Origin: Methanococcoides sp. EBM-47
GTDB lineage: Archaea; Halobacteriota; Methanosarcinia; Methanosarcinales; Methanosarcinaceae
NCBI GenBank assembly: GCA_001896725.1
Contig: MPPA01000010.1
Coordinates: 186,001-250,000, forward strand
Length of the DNA stretch: 64,000 nucleotides
Direction of reading: 5' to 3'
Positions 43,914 to 53,830 of the stretch are shown here, in pieces (the stretch's first letter is position 1; each line of letters opens with the position of its first letter). A program made the position numbers and the translations under genes. The notes beneath the pieces were generated by a model. That model did not search any database and was not told the DNA's origin. It saw nothing but the letters and a program-made list of their open reading frames with translations.

Positions 43914-45062
43914 TTATTCAAATATCTGATCCACGAACCACTCTGGGTCGAACTTCTTCAGATCATCGTAGCCCTGACCCATACCCAGGAACAGTATAGG
44001 TTTGCCTGTGATATATGCAATGGATATAGCAGCGCCACCTTTGGCATCTGCATCTGTTTTAGTTAAAATGGAACCATTAATGGGAACAGCTTCGTTGAAC
44101 TGAGCTGCTCTTTCTACGGCATCGTTGCCTGCCACGGCCTCGTCTACAAAGATAATGAGATCTGGAGAGCTTACCCTGCAAACCTTCTTGAGCTGTTCCA
44201 TGAGATTGATGTTCGTGTGCATACGGCCTGCTGTGTCTGAAAGCACTATGTCGGACTTGTGGGCTTTAGCATATTGCACAGCATCATAGACAACCGCTGC
44301 GGGATCACCGCCTTCCTGATGTTTGATGACCTTGACACCGATCCTGTCGCCATGTATCTGTAGCTGATCGATGGCACCTGCCCTGAAAGTATCACCTGCC
44401 GCCAAAACTACAGAATATCCAATATCTTTGAAATGTTTTGCTGCCTTAGCGATGCTGGTGGTCTTTCCCGTGCCGTTGATACCTACAAAGACAATGTGTA
44501 CTGGTTTCCTGGCATTCCTGACATAATCATCAAGATCAAAGGTGTTTGCACTCATCACATCATATAAAGCATTGCGTAAAGCCTTCTCAACGATCCCAGT
44601 AGTATCTTTACCGATCTTCCTGCGGGAACCTACAAGCTCGGATCTTACAGACTCTGTAATAGCTTCTGCAACAGTAAGAGCAATATCACTTTCAAGCAAT
44701 GCTATTTGAAGGTCCCAGAGAGGCCCTTCCAGGTCCTTCTCTTCCAGAATGAACTCGCGCTCAAATACCAAAGCCTTTGCCTTGCTCACCAGGCCAGTCT
44801 TCTTCTGTTCCTGAGATCTGGAAGCTTTAGTATCAGCTGTCTGATCGGGTACAACTTGTTGCTGAGATCCAAAATTATAATCATCTGCTTCGATCCCTGT
44901 ATCAACTAAAGGATGATCCTCGGTCCCTGATGCAGCAGGTGGACTAAAAGGGATTTCATCTGTCTGTTCCTGAATTTCCTCCACAAGAACAGCCTTTTCG
45001 TCGATCTGCCTACTGAGGCTTTTTGTAAAACCGTTAAGCTTTTCTTTCAGTTTATTGAACAT
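43914..45062 (-). CDS. ftsY: signal recognition particle receptor FtsY
   Basis: 382 residues. Residues 1-90 are an acidic N-domain that supports membrane contact. The NG GTPase domain has GINGTGKTTSIAK (G1), DTFRAGA (G2), DTAGR (G3), TKTDADAKGG (G4) and GMGQGYDDLKKF. The frame is open to 45098, but that start lies inside the prefoldin gene, so the ATG at 45062 is preferred. It is the last gene of the conserved S19e-to-ftsY operon. Confidence 0.95.
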   Translation of the reverse strand: MFNKLKEKLNGFTKSLSRQIDEKAVLVEEIQEQTDEIPFSPPAASGTEDHPLVDTGIEADDYNFGSQQQVVPDQTADTKASRSQEQKKTGLVSKAKALVFEREFILEEKDLEGPLWDLQIALLESDIALTVAEAITESVRSELVGSRRKIGKDTTGIVEKALRNALYDVMSANTFDLDDYVRNARKPVHIVFVGINGTGKTTSIAKAAKHFKDIGYSVVLAAGDTFRAGAIDQLQIHGDRIGVKVIKHQEGGDPAAVVYDAVQYAKAHKSDIVLSDTAGRMHTNINLMEQLKKVCRVSSPDLIIFVDEAVAGNDAVERAAQFNEAVPINGSILTKTDADAKGGAAISIAYITGKPILFLGMGQGYDDLKKFDPEWFVDQIFE

Positions 45063-45094
45063 AAGCCAACTCTGCGGAAATGATGGATAAAATA

Positions 45095-45529
45095 TCACAG
45101 GGTACCTGATTGTACACCCTGTTGCAGTGCAGCTACCTGAGCTTCGATGGACTGCATGCCTTGGGCCAGTTGCCCGAGGGTAGCATTCATCTTTTCCAGT
45201 ATCTTATCAAGCTCGTTCTTACGTTTTTGAAGAGTTTCCTTTGCTTCGGGAACAGACTTCTCGATACTGATACCAGCACCAACGTTTACTACCACTTTAT
45301 TGAGCATATCAAGCTTAGCATAGACGAATGAACCAGAACCTATGGGGACCATGGTATGGGCACCTTCTTTTTCATTTTCCAGCCCTTCTATGGTAGCGAT
45401 GGCCCGCTGGCAGTCCTGTACCGACAGGCCTACCATACTTATCTGCTGCTGTAATGCCTCAGCCCTGCGCTGATACTCACGGTGCTGCATCAACAGGTTG
45501 CGTGGGTCCTTGTCATTCATCCCTGTCAT
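45095..45529 (-). CDS. pfdA: prefoldin alpha subunit
   Basis: 144 residues with two long heptad-rich helices (residues 10-55 and 100-140) joined by a beta segment (VPIGSGSFVYAKL), the prefoldin alpha architecture. With the beta subunit it forms the hexameric chaperone. GAGGC lies eight bases before the ATG at 45529. It is 4 bases from the L18Ae stop. Confidence 0.92.
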   Translation of the reverse strand: MTGMNDKDPRNLLMQHREYQRRAEALQQQISMVGLSVQDCQRAIATIEGLENEKEGAHTMVPIGSGSFVYAKLDMLNKVVVNVGAGISIEKSVPEAKETLQKRKNELDKILEKMNATLGQLAQGMQSIEAQVAALQQGVQSGTL

Positions 45530-45532
45530 GGA

Positions 45533-45709
45533 TCATGCCTCAGAAATACTTTCAATCTTTACGAACATCCTTTTAATGCCATGTTTGCTGCCAAAGAGAG
45601 AATATATCTTATCCTCTGCATTTTTCTCATTCTGGCTAGCAACTTGCTTAGTGAATTTTGCCCATTCACATCCGGCTTTGAACTTCCCTTTAACAACAAA
45701 GTCCTTCAT
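45533..45709 (-). CDS. ribosomal protein L18Ae (LX)
   Basis: 58 residues from the ATG at 45709, five bases after GGGTGA; an in-frame GTG at 45718 is less likely. The opening [13 protein letters not shown] and the [13 protein letters not shown] segment are typical of archaeal LX. It belongs to the operon with eIF6, L31e, L39e, prefoldin and ftsY. Confidence 0.88.
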   Translation of the reverse strand: MKDFVVKGKFKAGCEWAKFTKQVASQNEKNAEDKIYSLFGSKHGIKRMFVKIESISEA

Positions 45710-45741
45710 ATTGTTCACCCATATATAAACTAAAATTCCCT

Positions 45742-46407
45742 TTATCTATTCCCAATTAAGCTCAGAGCACCCTCGATCCTGCCCAGCTCATAGCCAGTGG
45801 TCTTTGAACCTGCCACATAACCCTTGGAATTTGCCAGCAGGCCTGAACCTACCATCGGGGTGCCATAATTGGTAGTTCCCACATCTACAGGCAGTTCAAA
45901 TATATCTTCAAGGAATGACAGCTCCTGTACAGTGGCCCTGGGATGTACAAGCACTCCCTTGTTTGTTACCGTTCCGGCCATCCCTACTGTTTTGAAACCT
46001 GCGATAGTGCCCCTGTGTACATCCACTTTTAAGGTTTGAGCAATGATATCTACAGAGTGGTCAGACAGTTCCGGGTGGACCAAAGCGGCTGAATCATTAG
46101 CGAGGACTATATTCCCGATCGCATTCAGCTTATCAGGAAGAATGGATATCGGAAGACCGATACCTTCTAGGCCCTCAACAAGGCCATCCCTAGGAACAAT
46201 AAAGCCATTCGAATTGCCCCTTATCATAGAACCGATCACACTGCTTTGACCCATTATGATCTCCAGTACCTGAACATGTAGATTGTCAGCTATAAAGTCC
46301 TTAGCATCTACTTTTATGCCATGTGGTACCAAAGCAACCTCTTCTGTACAGGTTGCAAAGACCCCGATCACAGGGGTACCCATTATCTCCAGAGTAGGGA
46401 TCATCAT
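45742..46407 (-). CDS. translation initiation factor 6 (aIF6)
   Basis: 221 residues with the pseudo-fivefold repeat of eIF6: [60 protein letters not shown] and [15 protein letters not shown]. It binds the large subunit and prevents joining until needed. The start could be 46407 or the adjacent ATG at 46404. It lies between L31e and L18Ae in the operon. Confidence 0.95.
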   Translation of the reverse strand: MMIPTLEIMGTPVIGVFATCTEEVALVPHGIKVDAKDFIADNLHVQVLEIIMGQSSVIGSMIRGNSNGFIVPRDGLVEGLEGIGLPISILPDKLNAIGNIVLANDSAALVHPELSDHSVDIIAQTLKVDVHRGTIAGFKTVGMAGTVTNKGVLVHPRATVQELSFLEDIFELPVDVGTTNYGTPMVGSGLLANSKGYVAGSKTTGYELGRIEGALSLIGNR

Positions 46408-46445
46408 TCCAATATGCTTGCTTTCTGAAATATAATGTAGCGGTC

Positions 46446-46712
46446 TTAGGCAAGTTCTGCCTCTACCACCCCATCTTCAAACTTTGCAGCACGTACCCTT
46501 ATGATCGATGGGGGCTTCTGTATACCCCTTTCCCATATTTTCTCATTAATGGTCGTGTGCAACTTTACCTTATCAGGTTCTACCTTCATGTGTTTTGTAA
46601 GGTAGTTCCTTATGAGCGTCATAGCCTTATCTGCCCTTCTATACCTGGGGAGTTCTTTAATTGAACGCAGGGGGATCGTATAGATCTGCTCTTTAACTGC
46701 ATCTTCTGCCAT
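46446..46712 (-). CDS. ribosomal protein L31e
   Basis: 88 residues from the ATG at 46712, which follows GGTGAT; an in-frame GTG at 46721 is possible. [21 protein letters not shown] and the [14 protein letters not shown] segment are diagnostic of L31e. It is 13 bases after L39e. Confidence 0.95.
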   Translation of the reverse strand: MAEDAVKEQIYTIPLRSIKELPRYRRADKAMTLIRNYLTKHMKVEPDKVKLHTTINEKIWERGIQKPPSIIRVRAAKFEDGVVEAELA

Positions 46713-46725
46713 CAATATCACCTAC

Positions 46726-46881
46726 TTACTTCACATCCAGATCGCTTCTTCTCCAGTTTCTTCTCTTCGGATGGCCTACAACCTTCCTGGCTGTCTTGAT
46801 TATCACCCAAGTTGGAACCCTGTGGTTCTGCCTGTGTGCTTTTGCAAGCCTAATCTTTTGTCCTTTACTATTCTGGCTCAC
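46726..46881 (-). CDS. ribosomal protein L39e
   Basis: A 51-residue reverse-strand frame with a GTG start at 46881, preceded by GGTGAGAC. It begins [19 protein letters not shown] and ends [12 protein letters not shown], the pattern of L39e, a very small basic ribosomal protein. It lies immediately upstream of L31e, as in other archaea. Confidence 0.92.
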   Translation of the reverse strand: MSQNSKGQKIRLAKAHRQNHRVPTWVIIKTARKVVGHPKRRNWRRSDLDVK

Positions 46882-47003
46882 TTGTCTCACCTATCTATGG
46901 AACCTTAAATCAAATAAGATGTATATCAAAGTTTGGCTTAATTATACACTTTTCTGTCTGTACGAACATCTGTTCAAGAGATCTGTTGTTCGATGATAGC
47001 ATC

Positions 47004-47600
47004 TCATCTCTTACGGCCGATGACATGAGACTGAACATGAGAGGGAAAAAGCTTCTCTACCATATTTCTATCATGCCTCTGATATATGATCTCACGCAGC
47101 TCTGTTTCATAATCTGCTTTTATGACCTCTGAACTCTGGCCTTCTTCTATTATCAGATGTTTGTCTACCAGATGATCAACAGCTGACCTGCCATATCCTT
47201 TTAGCGGACATATGTACATTATACCTGACCTGTCCTCTATGCTGCGGGACTGGCCAAGGGTCAATACTGGAGCACGATCATCCCTTCTCACTCCATCAAT
47301 GACCGCTGAAACATTCCCGTCAAAGGAAAGTTGTTCTACCGCCTTGTAATGGATGTGATTAATGGCATTTCTGGGAAAACCATCCTTAATAAGAGAGACA
47401 TAGGCCTCTTCCAGTACCTGCCTACCAAGTTCAAGGGTCCTGTGAGGAAAACCAAGCTTTTTAGCTGCTTTCCTGGCAACCTCGCCCACTGGGAGCACAC
47501 CAAAGGTACATGTCACTAATTCTATTTCGAAGAATGGTTCAAGCAGTATAGCTGACAGAGAACTGTCCTTTCCGCCGCTGAACAGAACTGATGCCTTCAT
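47004..47600 (-). CDS. PP-loop ATPase (N-type ATP pyrophosphatase)
   Basis: 198 residues beginning MKASVLFSGGKDSSLSAI, with the SGGKDS pyrophosphate-binding loop near residues 8-13. VIDGVRRDDRAP and ICPLKGYGRSAVD are later conserved segments. Enzymes of this fold adenylate RNA or small molecules, often for thiolation or amidation; the substrate here is unknown. In many archaea the gene lies next to PDCD5 and L39e, as here, which hints at a translation-linked role. Confidence 0.82.
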   Translation of the reverse strand: MKASVLFSGGKDSSLSAILLEPFFEIELVTCTFGVLPVGEVARKAAKKLGFPHRTLELGRQVLEEAYVSLIKDGFPRNAINHIHYKAVEQLSFDGNVSAVIDGVRRDDRAPVLTLGQSRSIEDRSGIMYICPLKGYGRSAVDHLVDKHLIIEEGQSSEVIKADYETELREIIYQRHDRNMVEKLFPSHVQSHVIGRKR

Positions 47601-47609
47601 GACCTATGA

Positions 47610-47960
47610 TCATACCCTCGTGATAGTGGTCTTACGCTTCTTAGGCTGCATTTGGGCTAACAGGGCTTTCAGTTTCTCATCTGTTATCTGCGACTGCAGC
47701 CTGCCGTTCTGCGCAAGCATTATTAACTGGGACTCCAGTTGTGCTACTAGTTCGGGCCTAGACATTTTCAGTGTGGTCAAACGTTCTCTTGCCTCTGGAG
47801 TAAGGATCTGCCGAAGAATGGATTGCTTCTTAGCCTCTAATTCAGCTTGCATCTGTTCCTGCTGATAAGCAGCCTGGATATCAGGATGCATTTGAGCTGC
47901 CTGCTGTTGCTGTAGCTGCTCAAGCCTCTTTCTACGGATATCCTCAAGTTCACCTGCCAT
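47610..47960 (-). CDS. PDCD5-family DNA-binding protein
   Basis: 116 residues. A glutamine-rich N-terminal helix (IRRKRLEQLQQQQAAQM) precedes a three-helix core with ILTPEARERLTTLKMSRPEL and ends in a basic tail (KPKKRKTTITRV-like). This is the archaeal relative of human PDCD5. It is 67 bases after S19e and 10 bases before the PP-loop gene. Confidence 0.92.
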   Translation of the reverse strand: MAGELEDIRRKRLEQLQQQQAAQMHPDIQAAYQQEQMQAELEAKKQSILRQILTPEARERLTTLKMSRPELVAQLESQLIMLAQNGRLQSQITDEKLKALLAQMQPKKRKTTITRV

Positions 47961-48026
47961 GCGATCACCTACTAATATATTATCGATCTGCAGAAATTAT
48001 GAATTTGATCTGCTACCTACTGCCAT

Positions 48027-48476
48027 CTAGTATCTGGCAAGTCCGGGTATATCTTCTAATAGTGTTTTTTTGACCTCATATGCAGTATTGTCCAACATGG
48101 ATTGACCGGCTGGGGACACGACACGACCACTTTTCAGTGAACGAACAAATCCAGCAGCTTCAAGCTGTTGTGAAGCTTCTCTGGCAATGGAGCCACTTCC
48201 CTTAGCCTTTCTGTATGGCTGGGAGCCCATATCCTTTTTACCCCCATAGACGGACCGCAGCCTCTCTACGCCAATAGGGCCCTCAGTATAAATCGTCCTT
48301 AATACAGCAGCACACCGAATGTACCACCAATCATCGTTCGTAGGAGCAAGCTCCTTATGAGCACCGGTCTTAACATAGGCCGCCCATTCAGGTGGCTTCA
48401 CATGCTCATTCTCTTTCAACTTTTCTGCTACCTTAGAGATCAGGTCATTTGCAGGAACATCATATAATGTAGTCAT
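48027..48476 (-). CDS. ribosomal protein S19e
   Basis: 149 residues. [49 protein letters not shown] and [11 protein letters not shown] are hallmark S19e segments. It is the first gene of the S19e-to-ftsY operon. Confidence 0.95.
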   Translation of the reverse strand: MTTLYDVPANDLISKVAEKLKENEHVKPPEWAAYVKTGAHKELAPTNDDWWYIRCAAVLRTIYTEGPIGVERLRSVYGGKKDMGSQPYRKAKGSGSIAREASQQLEAAGFVRSLKSGRVVSPAGQSMLDNTAYEVKKTLLEDIPGLARY

Positions 48477-48603
48477 TTTATTCTCCCTGGATTAGATAAC
48501 AAATTTTCAGATAATTGGACTCAGCATCTGGAAACTTAGATACGGTGGAATATTGATTTTAAACTCTCAGTTAGTATATACGCTTTTCGGCAGAGGGAAT
48601 TAT

Positions 48604-49875
48604 TTATTTTCTGAAGGTCTGTTCCCTTCCAGGGCCTACTGAGATATATTTTATAGGTATCCTTATCATTTCCTCAAGATATGTCACATATCCGCGGGCA
48701 GCATCCGGAAGATCAGAGAACTGGCGCACGTTAGTAAGATCATCTGACCATCCTGGTAATTCCTTATACACTGGAACACACCGAGCAAGCTCATCAGCAA
48801 GCTCAGGAGGATATTCCATGAACTTACCATCCAGTTCATATCCGACACAGACCTTCAGCGGATCAATATCTGAGAGCACATCAAGTTTTGTAAGAGCAAG
48901 TTCTGTATAACCATTGAGAAAAACAGCCTTCTTTACCAGAGGCATGTCAAACCAGCCACATCGTCTTACCCGACCGGTAGTGGTACCGAATTCCCTTCCA
49001 ACCTGCTGGAGCTGTTCTCCCACATCGTCCTTCAGTTCGGTTGGCAGAGGACCTTCACCTACACGAGTGATATATGCCTTGACTATGCCCATCACATTAG
49101 TCACCTTTGTCGGTCCAACACCCAGATTGGCACATGCAGAGCCGGCGATTGTGCTGGACGAAGTGACGAACTTCTGGGTCCCATGGGTCACATCGAGATG
49201 TGTTCCCTGTGCACCTTCAGCCAGTACATTTTTGCCTTCTTCCAATGCTTTGTTGATCTCCAGAGACACATCCGTTATGTAAGGTGCAAATCTTTGACCC
49301 AGTGAAACATAGAGATCTATTGATTTATTGTCCATGACAACGGATGGATCACCTCCAAGTTCCCTGATAGAGCTTTCCTTCTGGGGAGCCAGTTCTTCAA
49401 GCCTTGCAAGGAACTTTGCCCTGTCTGTTAGATCAGCTAATTGTATCTCATCTCTTGCAACCTTGTCTATGTATGCAAAGCCTATACCTTTTTTAGTGGT
49501 CCCTATCTTCTCAAGGCGACTCGACTCCTTCAGACCGTCGAGTTCGATGTGGTATGGCATGATAATACTGGTCTTGGCATCTATACCAAATTTTTCGGGA
49601 CCAATATGGATCCCCCCATTGGCAAGCGTCTCCAGCTCCTGTGCCAGAGACAGGGGGTTGAGGACAGTACCTGGACCTATGAGCACTCTGGAATCAAGCA
49701 GAAAACCTGATGGTATTAAATGCAATTTATAGATAACATCTCCTACTTTAACAGTGTGGCCTGCATTATCCCCGCCCTGAAATCTGACCACAAGGTCATA
49801 TTTGTCAGAGATCAGATCAACGATCTTCCCTTTGCCTTCATCACCGAACTGAGCACCTGTAATGATTGTGAACAT
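48604..49875 (-). CDS. purA: adenylosuccinate synthetase
   Basis: 423 residues. GAQFGDEGKGK (residues 6-16) is the GTP/IMP site, followed by GGDNAGHTV, GPGTVLNP, EGAQGTHLDVTHGT and GRVRRCGWFD. It joins IMP and aspartate in AMP synthesis. It stands about 130 bases upstream of S19e in the same orientation. The ATG at 49875 fits the family start. Confidence 0.96.
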   Translation of the reverse strand: MFTIITGAQFGDEGKGKIVDLISDKYDLVVRFQGGDNAGHTVKVGDVIYKLHLIPSGFLLDSRVLIGPGTVLNPLSLAQELETLANGGIHIGPEKFGIDAKTSIIMPYHIELDGLKESSRLEKIGTTKKGIGFAYIDKVARDEIQLADLTDRAKFLARLEELAPQKESSIRELGGDPSVVMDNKSIDLYVSLGQRFAPYITDVSLEINKALEEGKNVLAEGAQGTHLDVTHGTQKFVTSSSTIAGSACANLGVGPTKVTNVMGIVKAYITRVGEGPLPTELKDDVGEQLQQVGREFGTTTGRVRRCGWFDMPLVKKAVFLNGYTELALTKLDVLSDIDPLKVCVGYELDGKFMEYPPELADELARCVPVYKELPGWSDDLTNVRQFSDLPDAARGYVTYLEEMIRIPIKYISVGPGREQTFRK

Positions 49876-49920
49876 GGAAGAAAGATGAACGTTGATGCAT
49901 AATAATTTTGTGATGCAGAC

Positions 49921-50277
49921 TTAATATTCCTCATCGAACACTAACATCCGCATACCCTCATCAAAAGGGTCATTATCATCCTTTCTGCAGCGCAGAGTCC
50001 GTGCATTGCCCATATCTAGCAAAGTATCAATAAGCTTTTCAGCTAGATTAAGCGTTACATTGAACTCTGACTCCAGCATGTAAATTGCATCCTGTCTTTT
50101 AATAGAGAAATTACAGGAATTGGACCTACGGGGAGATGTACAAGAAAGATAGAACTCACACCTTTGAACCTTGGAACTGTTCTTGAAGTGTACAGCAAGG
50201 CCATGCCATGAATGAACGTTATGCATACCTTTAATACCATATAGGTTCGATTTGCTTTTGTCCTTTGGAACAGCCAT
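49921..50277 (-). CDS. hypothetical protein
   Basis: 118 residues from the ATG at 50277; the open frame reaches 50655, but the part upstream is antisense to a forward gene and low in coding character. It begins MAVPKDKSKSNLYGIKGMH. A C-terminal helix-turn-helix-like unit is possible (ESEFNVTLNLAEKLIDTLLD). Two cysteines (SCTSP, SCNF) lie mid-chain. I do not recognise a family. Confidence 0.5.
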   Translation of the reverse strand: MAVPKDKSKSNLYGIKGMHNVHSWHGLAVHFKNSSKVQRCEFYLSCTSPRRSNSCNFSIKRQDAIYMLESEFNVTLNLAEKLIDTLLDMGNARTLRCRKDDNDPFDEGMRMLVFDEEY

Positions 50278-50440
50278 AATAATTAATATATTAATTAAAT
50301 ATAAATATTTATGTGTGGAAAAAGGAACAAATGGATACTCAATAATATTGAACTCTAATATAAAAAAAATTAAACTTACTGGAATGTTATTGGACATTAG
50401 AAAAACTATATATAATGAAGATGAACAATGACAGGACAAT

Positions 50441-50713
50441 ATGTTAACATCTATAACATCTACAGCATTGGTAAGTGTAGTAGCATCTACTACCGCAAGT
50501 GGTACGGTCTCATCGATGACCACAGCAACAGGATTGCCTGAATATGGAGGACTTGCAGCCCTTGCATTGGTTATGCTACTCTGTGCAAAGTTGATGTTAG
50601 CTGCATCCACAAGATGGAACAATATCATCAGATGCTCACTGGATATGAGCATCATACCACTGCTGATCTCTTTTGCCGCTATAGTGGTCTATAAGATAAT
50701 TTCAATAATCTGA
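50441..50713 (+). CDS. small two-span membrane protein
   Basis: 90 residues. The first 30 are Thr/Ser/Ala-rich (SVVASTTASGTVSSM), and two membrane spans follow (about residues 35-53 and 70-87). The motif TGLPEYGGLAALALVMLL recalls small methanogen membrane proteins and sorting-signal-like tails. ATG at 50441; upstream TATATATAATGAAG at 50408-50421 could be the promoter. It is divergent from the hypothetical gene at 50277. Function unknown. Confidence 0.55.
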   Translation: MLTSITSTALVSVVASTTASGTVSSMTTATGLPEYGGLAALALVMLLCAKLMLAASTRWNNIIRCSLDMSIIPLLISFAAIVVYKIISII

Positions 50714-50909
50714 AGAGGGAATAGCTGTAGCAAGAACTTTGCCATTGAATACTTCTCTGACCATAGAATGTACTCGTTCTTCTGAAATTCTCTAAATTGT
50801 CGCTACGAAATGGACCCTGTTTTATTGAATCATTTAACTGTTGTTAATATTTTAAAAGAATGGGATACTGGGAAAAATAGACCTGTCGAAATTCCCTCCA
50901 GCGACTGTA

Positions 50910-51197
50910 TCAATCCTCATCATTGACCCATGCTGCCAGTTCATCATGCAGGAACTTTTCGGCAGCTTGTACCACTTCGAGTTTACCACGCATTACCAGC
51001 AGTTCTCTCTGGTCACATTCCACTATGTTCACTGATATCTTTCTCTCCACAGGTTCAAGGTCGAATTCTTCTACCATATCATATATGATGTAAGAGGGAG
51101 TTCCGGGTGGGATTATCAAATCATAAAGATCTTCAAGCTGCTCTTCATCGATCTTTTTTTTGGGTTTAAGGTCTTCAAGTGTAAGTTTTCTTGCCAT
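50910..51197 (-). CDS. conserved hypothetical acidic protein
   Basis: 95 residues beginning MARKLTLEDLKPKKK. An acidic helix is followed by a likely alpha/beta unit (KISVNIVECDQRELLVMRG) and a final helix. A GGTGAGC site precedes the ATG. It is probably genuine, since it has good codon use and a ribosome site, but I do not recognise the family. Confidence 0.6.
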   Translation of the reverse strand: MARKLTLEDLKPKKKIDEEQLEDLYDLIIPPGTPSYIIYDMVEEFDLEPVERKISVNIVECDQRELLVMRGKLEVVQAAEKFLHDELAAWVNDED

Positions 51198-51368
51198 CTG
51201 CTCACCTACTGCGATATCTGATATTCAACTTCAGCATAAAAAGTAAACGGACAAAAATAGGAATGGTCATGGTATATCGTCTTTGATGACCTATAGGATG
51301 GGTCCTTTGGATTGTACTTTGTCTGAATCTGCAATATAATTAAAAGCTCTCAGACCAAACCATATTCC

Positions 51369-53003
51369 ATGCAAGCGATCAAAGGAAAACTGGTAGATAT
51401 TATCCAGCGGGATATTTACAATGCCATCGTCATTGTTGAGGATGGGAGGATCCAAGATATCCAAAGGACGGAAGAAGAGTTCGATAAATATCTGCTGCCC
51501 GGATTTGTAGATGCCCACGTCCATATAGAAAGTTCAATGCTAAAACCTTCTGAATTTGCCAAGATAGCTGTCAAACATGGTACTGTTGCTATGATAGCCG
51601 ATCCACATGAGATAGCTAATGTATGTGGTCTTGAAGGTATTTATTATATGATGAACGATGCTGAGAATATACCTGTAAAAGTATATTTTACTGCACCGAG
51701 TTGTGTACCTGCAACAGAATTTGAAAACACTGGCCATAGGTTGTCAGCAAAGGAAATAAAAGCATTGATGCAGATGCCAAAAATTGTTGCATTGGGAGAA
51801 ATGATGAACTATCCTGGTGTATTGAACGATGACAATGAAGTATATGCTAAGATCAAAGCTGCCTTTGACGCAGGCAAGCCGGTTGACGGCCATGCACCTG
51901 GACTTACAGAGGATGAACTAAAAAAATACATCCATGCAGGGATCAGCACTGACCATGAATGTACCCGGCTGGAAGAAGCCATGGAAAAAATAGAGAATGG
52001 TATGCATATCCTGATCAGAGAAGGCTCTGCGGCTCTAAACTTCGATGCTCTTCATCCTCTTCTTGCTAAGTACCCGGGATCATGTATGTTCTGCACTGAT
52101 GACTGTCATCCTGAACATCTTGAAAAGGGGCATATAAACAGACTTGTTTCAAAGGCCATAGCTGCAGGCTATGATCTTTTCGATGTACTGCGTACCTCTT
52201 CCTATAACGCGTCAAAACACTACAAGATCAATGTCGGAATGTTACAGCCAGGAGATATGGCAGATCTCATAATTGTCAATTCCCTGGATAAAATGGATGT
52301 CGTTGCAACCTATATAGGCGGAAGACCTGTGTTTGAAAACGGCAGAGTGCTGTTTCAGGCACCTATCTCAGAACCCATCAATAATTTCAAACTGACCAAA
52401 GTGATCGAACCTGAACAATTGGAAGTATACTCGGATGCTGATATCTTTAAGGTCATACAGGCTTATGATGGCTCCCTTTTTACAGATGTTCTGGAACACC
52501 GCCTTCCAAATAAAAACGGGAAGGTATTTGCAGATCCTGTGAACGGGATCAATAAGATAGTAGTGATCAACCGTTATACTGAAGATCCAGTACCTTCCAT
52601 AGGGTTCATTAAGGGCTTCGGTATTGAAAAAGGAGCAATAGCTTCCACAGTTGCTCATGATTCCCATAATATTGTGGCCATTGGTATGGATGATGCGGAC
52701 CTGGCTTTGGTCATCAACAAGCTTATCGTGTCAGGGGGAGGTATGGCTCTGTCAGACGGAATCAATATATATCATCTTCCTTTACCTATAGCAGGGCTTA
52801 TCTCCAACGAACAAGCAGGCGCTGTTATCGAGATCTTTGAAAGACTGAATGGAAAGGTTCACCAAATCGGATGTGGCCTAAACTCAGCTTTTATGACAAT
52901 GTCGTTCATGGCATTATTGGTGATACCAAAACTGAAGATAAGTGATAAAGGCTTATTCGATGTATCTGAGTTCAAACTGACGGTTATAGAAAAGGATACT
53001 TAA
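51369..53003 (+). CDS. adenine deaminase
   Basis: 544 residues. PGFVDAHVHIESSML (residues about 46-60) provides the metal histidines, DGHAPGL and DHECTRLEEA are later metal and base sites, and the C-terminal domain has HDSHNIVAIG and SGGGMALSDG, as in adenine deaminases (amidohydrolase superfamily, AdeC type). It converts adenine to hypoxanthine for purine salvage. An AATATAATT box about 30 bases upstream suggests a leaderless or nearly leaderless message. Confidence 0.93.
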   Translation: MQAIKGKLVDIIQRDIYNAIVIVEDGRIQDIQRTEEEFDKYLLPGFVDAHVHIESSMLKPSEFAKIAVKHGTVAMIADPHEIANVCGLEGIYYMMNDAENIPVKVYFTAPSCVPATEFENTGHRLSAKEIKALMQMPKIVALGEMMNYPGVLNDDNEVYAKIKAAFDAGKPVDGHAPGLTEDELKKYIHAGISTDHECTRLEEAMEKIENGMHILIREGSAALNFDALHPLLAKYPGSCMFCTDDCHPEHLEKGHINRLVSKAIAAGYDLFDVLRTSSYNASKHYKINVGMLQPGDMADLIIVNSLDKMDVVATYIGGRPVFENGRVLFQAPISEPINNFKLTKVIEPEQLEVYSDADIFKVIQAYDGSLFTDVLEHRLPNKNGKVFADPVNGINKIVVINRYTEDPVPSIGFIKGFGIEKGAIASTVAHDSHNIVAIGMDDADLALVINKLIVSGGGMALSDGINIYHLPLPIAGLISNEQAGAVIEIFERLNGKVHQIGCGLNSAFMTMSFMALLVIPKLKISDKGLFDVSEFKLTVIEKDT

Positions 53004-53131
53004 GAGCTCAGGGCTGCGATCATTTGCTTGCCAAGGTAATGGACATCTCATAGTTGCTTTTACAGAAGGATCAAAAATTCCCTTTTTTGTACTAGATTTT
53101 AAATCATTGACCTTGAACATGGAATAGACGG

Positions 53132-53731
53132 TTATCTCGCCTCACGCCTAAATGGATCATATCTGAACCCAAAACCCAGATACCTCAGGGATAATATGGA
53201 CATGAGAACCACAAGGATAAAAGAGAGTGCTCCGATTATGACGGTAAAGGCATAGTACAGAATACCCATTTCTGAAGGAACCATGTTCAGGAACGGGAAG
53301 AGGCTGAAGGGCTTGCTGTACAGGGGATACAGGTATGAGATGATACCTTTGTCCAGATCGTCCAGGATCAGGTGGAAAAGGGATGCTGCCTCTGCGAATA
53401 CTCCCACTGCCAGGGCTTTGTTCCACTGTCTGTACATCACCATGCCTGGAATAACGCCGCCGACAAAGGCAATGCTGGCGAACAGCAATGAATGTGTGGG
53501 CAGGGACCCAATGGTACAATGATCACCCCTGGCACCATACAGGAGCAGATTGATGACCGCCGATATGTCCGGGAACAGTGAAAAAAAACTGCCTATAGCA
53601 AACAGTATCAGCAAATAGAACCAGTCGCTACGCTGTACCTTCCCTTTGCGAAAAGCCTGAATAAAACCATACAGTGCTACAGGAAAAAGCAGCAATATGA
53701 AGAATGTGATATGTCCAGCAGGATATGGCAT
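53132..53731 (-). CDS. membrane protein, DUF457/YdjM-like, copy A
   Basis: 199 residues with about five spans. It shares with its upstream neighbour the patterns MPYP, LFPDISAV, PTHSLLF, AEAASLFHLILDD and SYLYPLY. The HxxLDD and PTHS elements recall the YdjM/DUF457 family of membrane-bound metal-dependent hydrolase-like proteins. The C-terminus FGFRYDPFRREAR is basic. The role is unknown. Confidence 0.7.
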   Translation of the reverse strand: MPYPAGHITFFILLLFPVALYGFIQAFRKGKVQRSDWFYLLILFAIGSFFSLFPDISAVINLLLYGARGDHCTIGSLPTHSLLFASIAFVGGVIPGMVMYRQWNKALAVGVFAEAASLFHLILDDLDKGIISYLYPLYSKPFSLFPFLNMVPSEMGILYYAFTVIIGALSFILVVLMSILSLRYLGFGFRYDPFRREAR

Positions 53732-53830
53732 GTAATTAGATATTAATAGAATTATTTTATAATCCTGTCGGTCAGTTCTACCCTAAACGAACAATATTCT
53801 ATGCCCGAAGGCTTGTGATCCACATAATGC

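Noticed and set aside
49921-50655. Full 244-codon frame upstream of the 118-residue protein
   Set aside because: The first half runs antisense through the small membrane protein gene at 50441 and reads as low-information sequence. The ATG at 50277 is the likely start.
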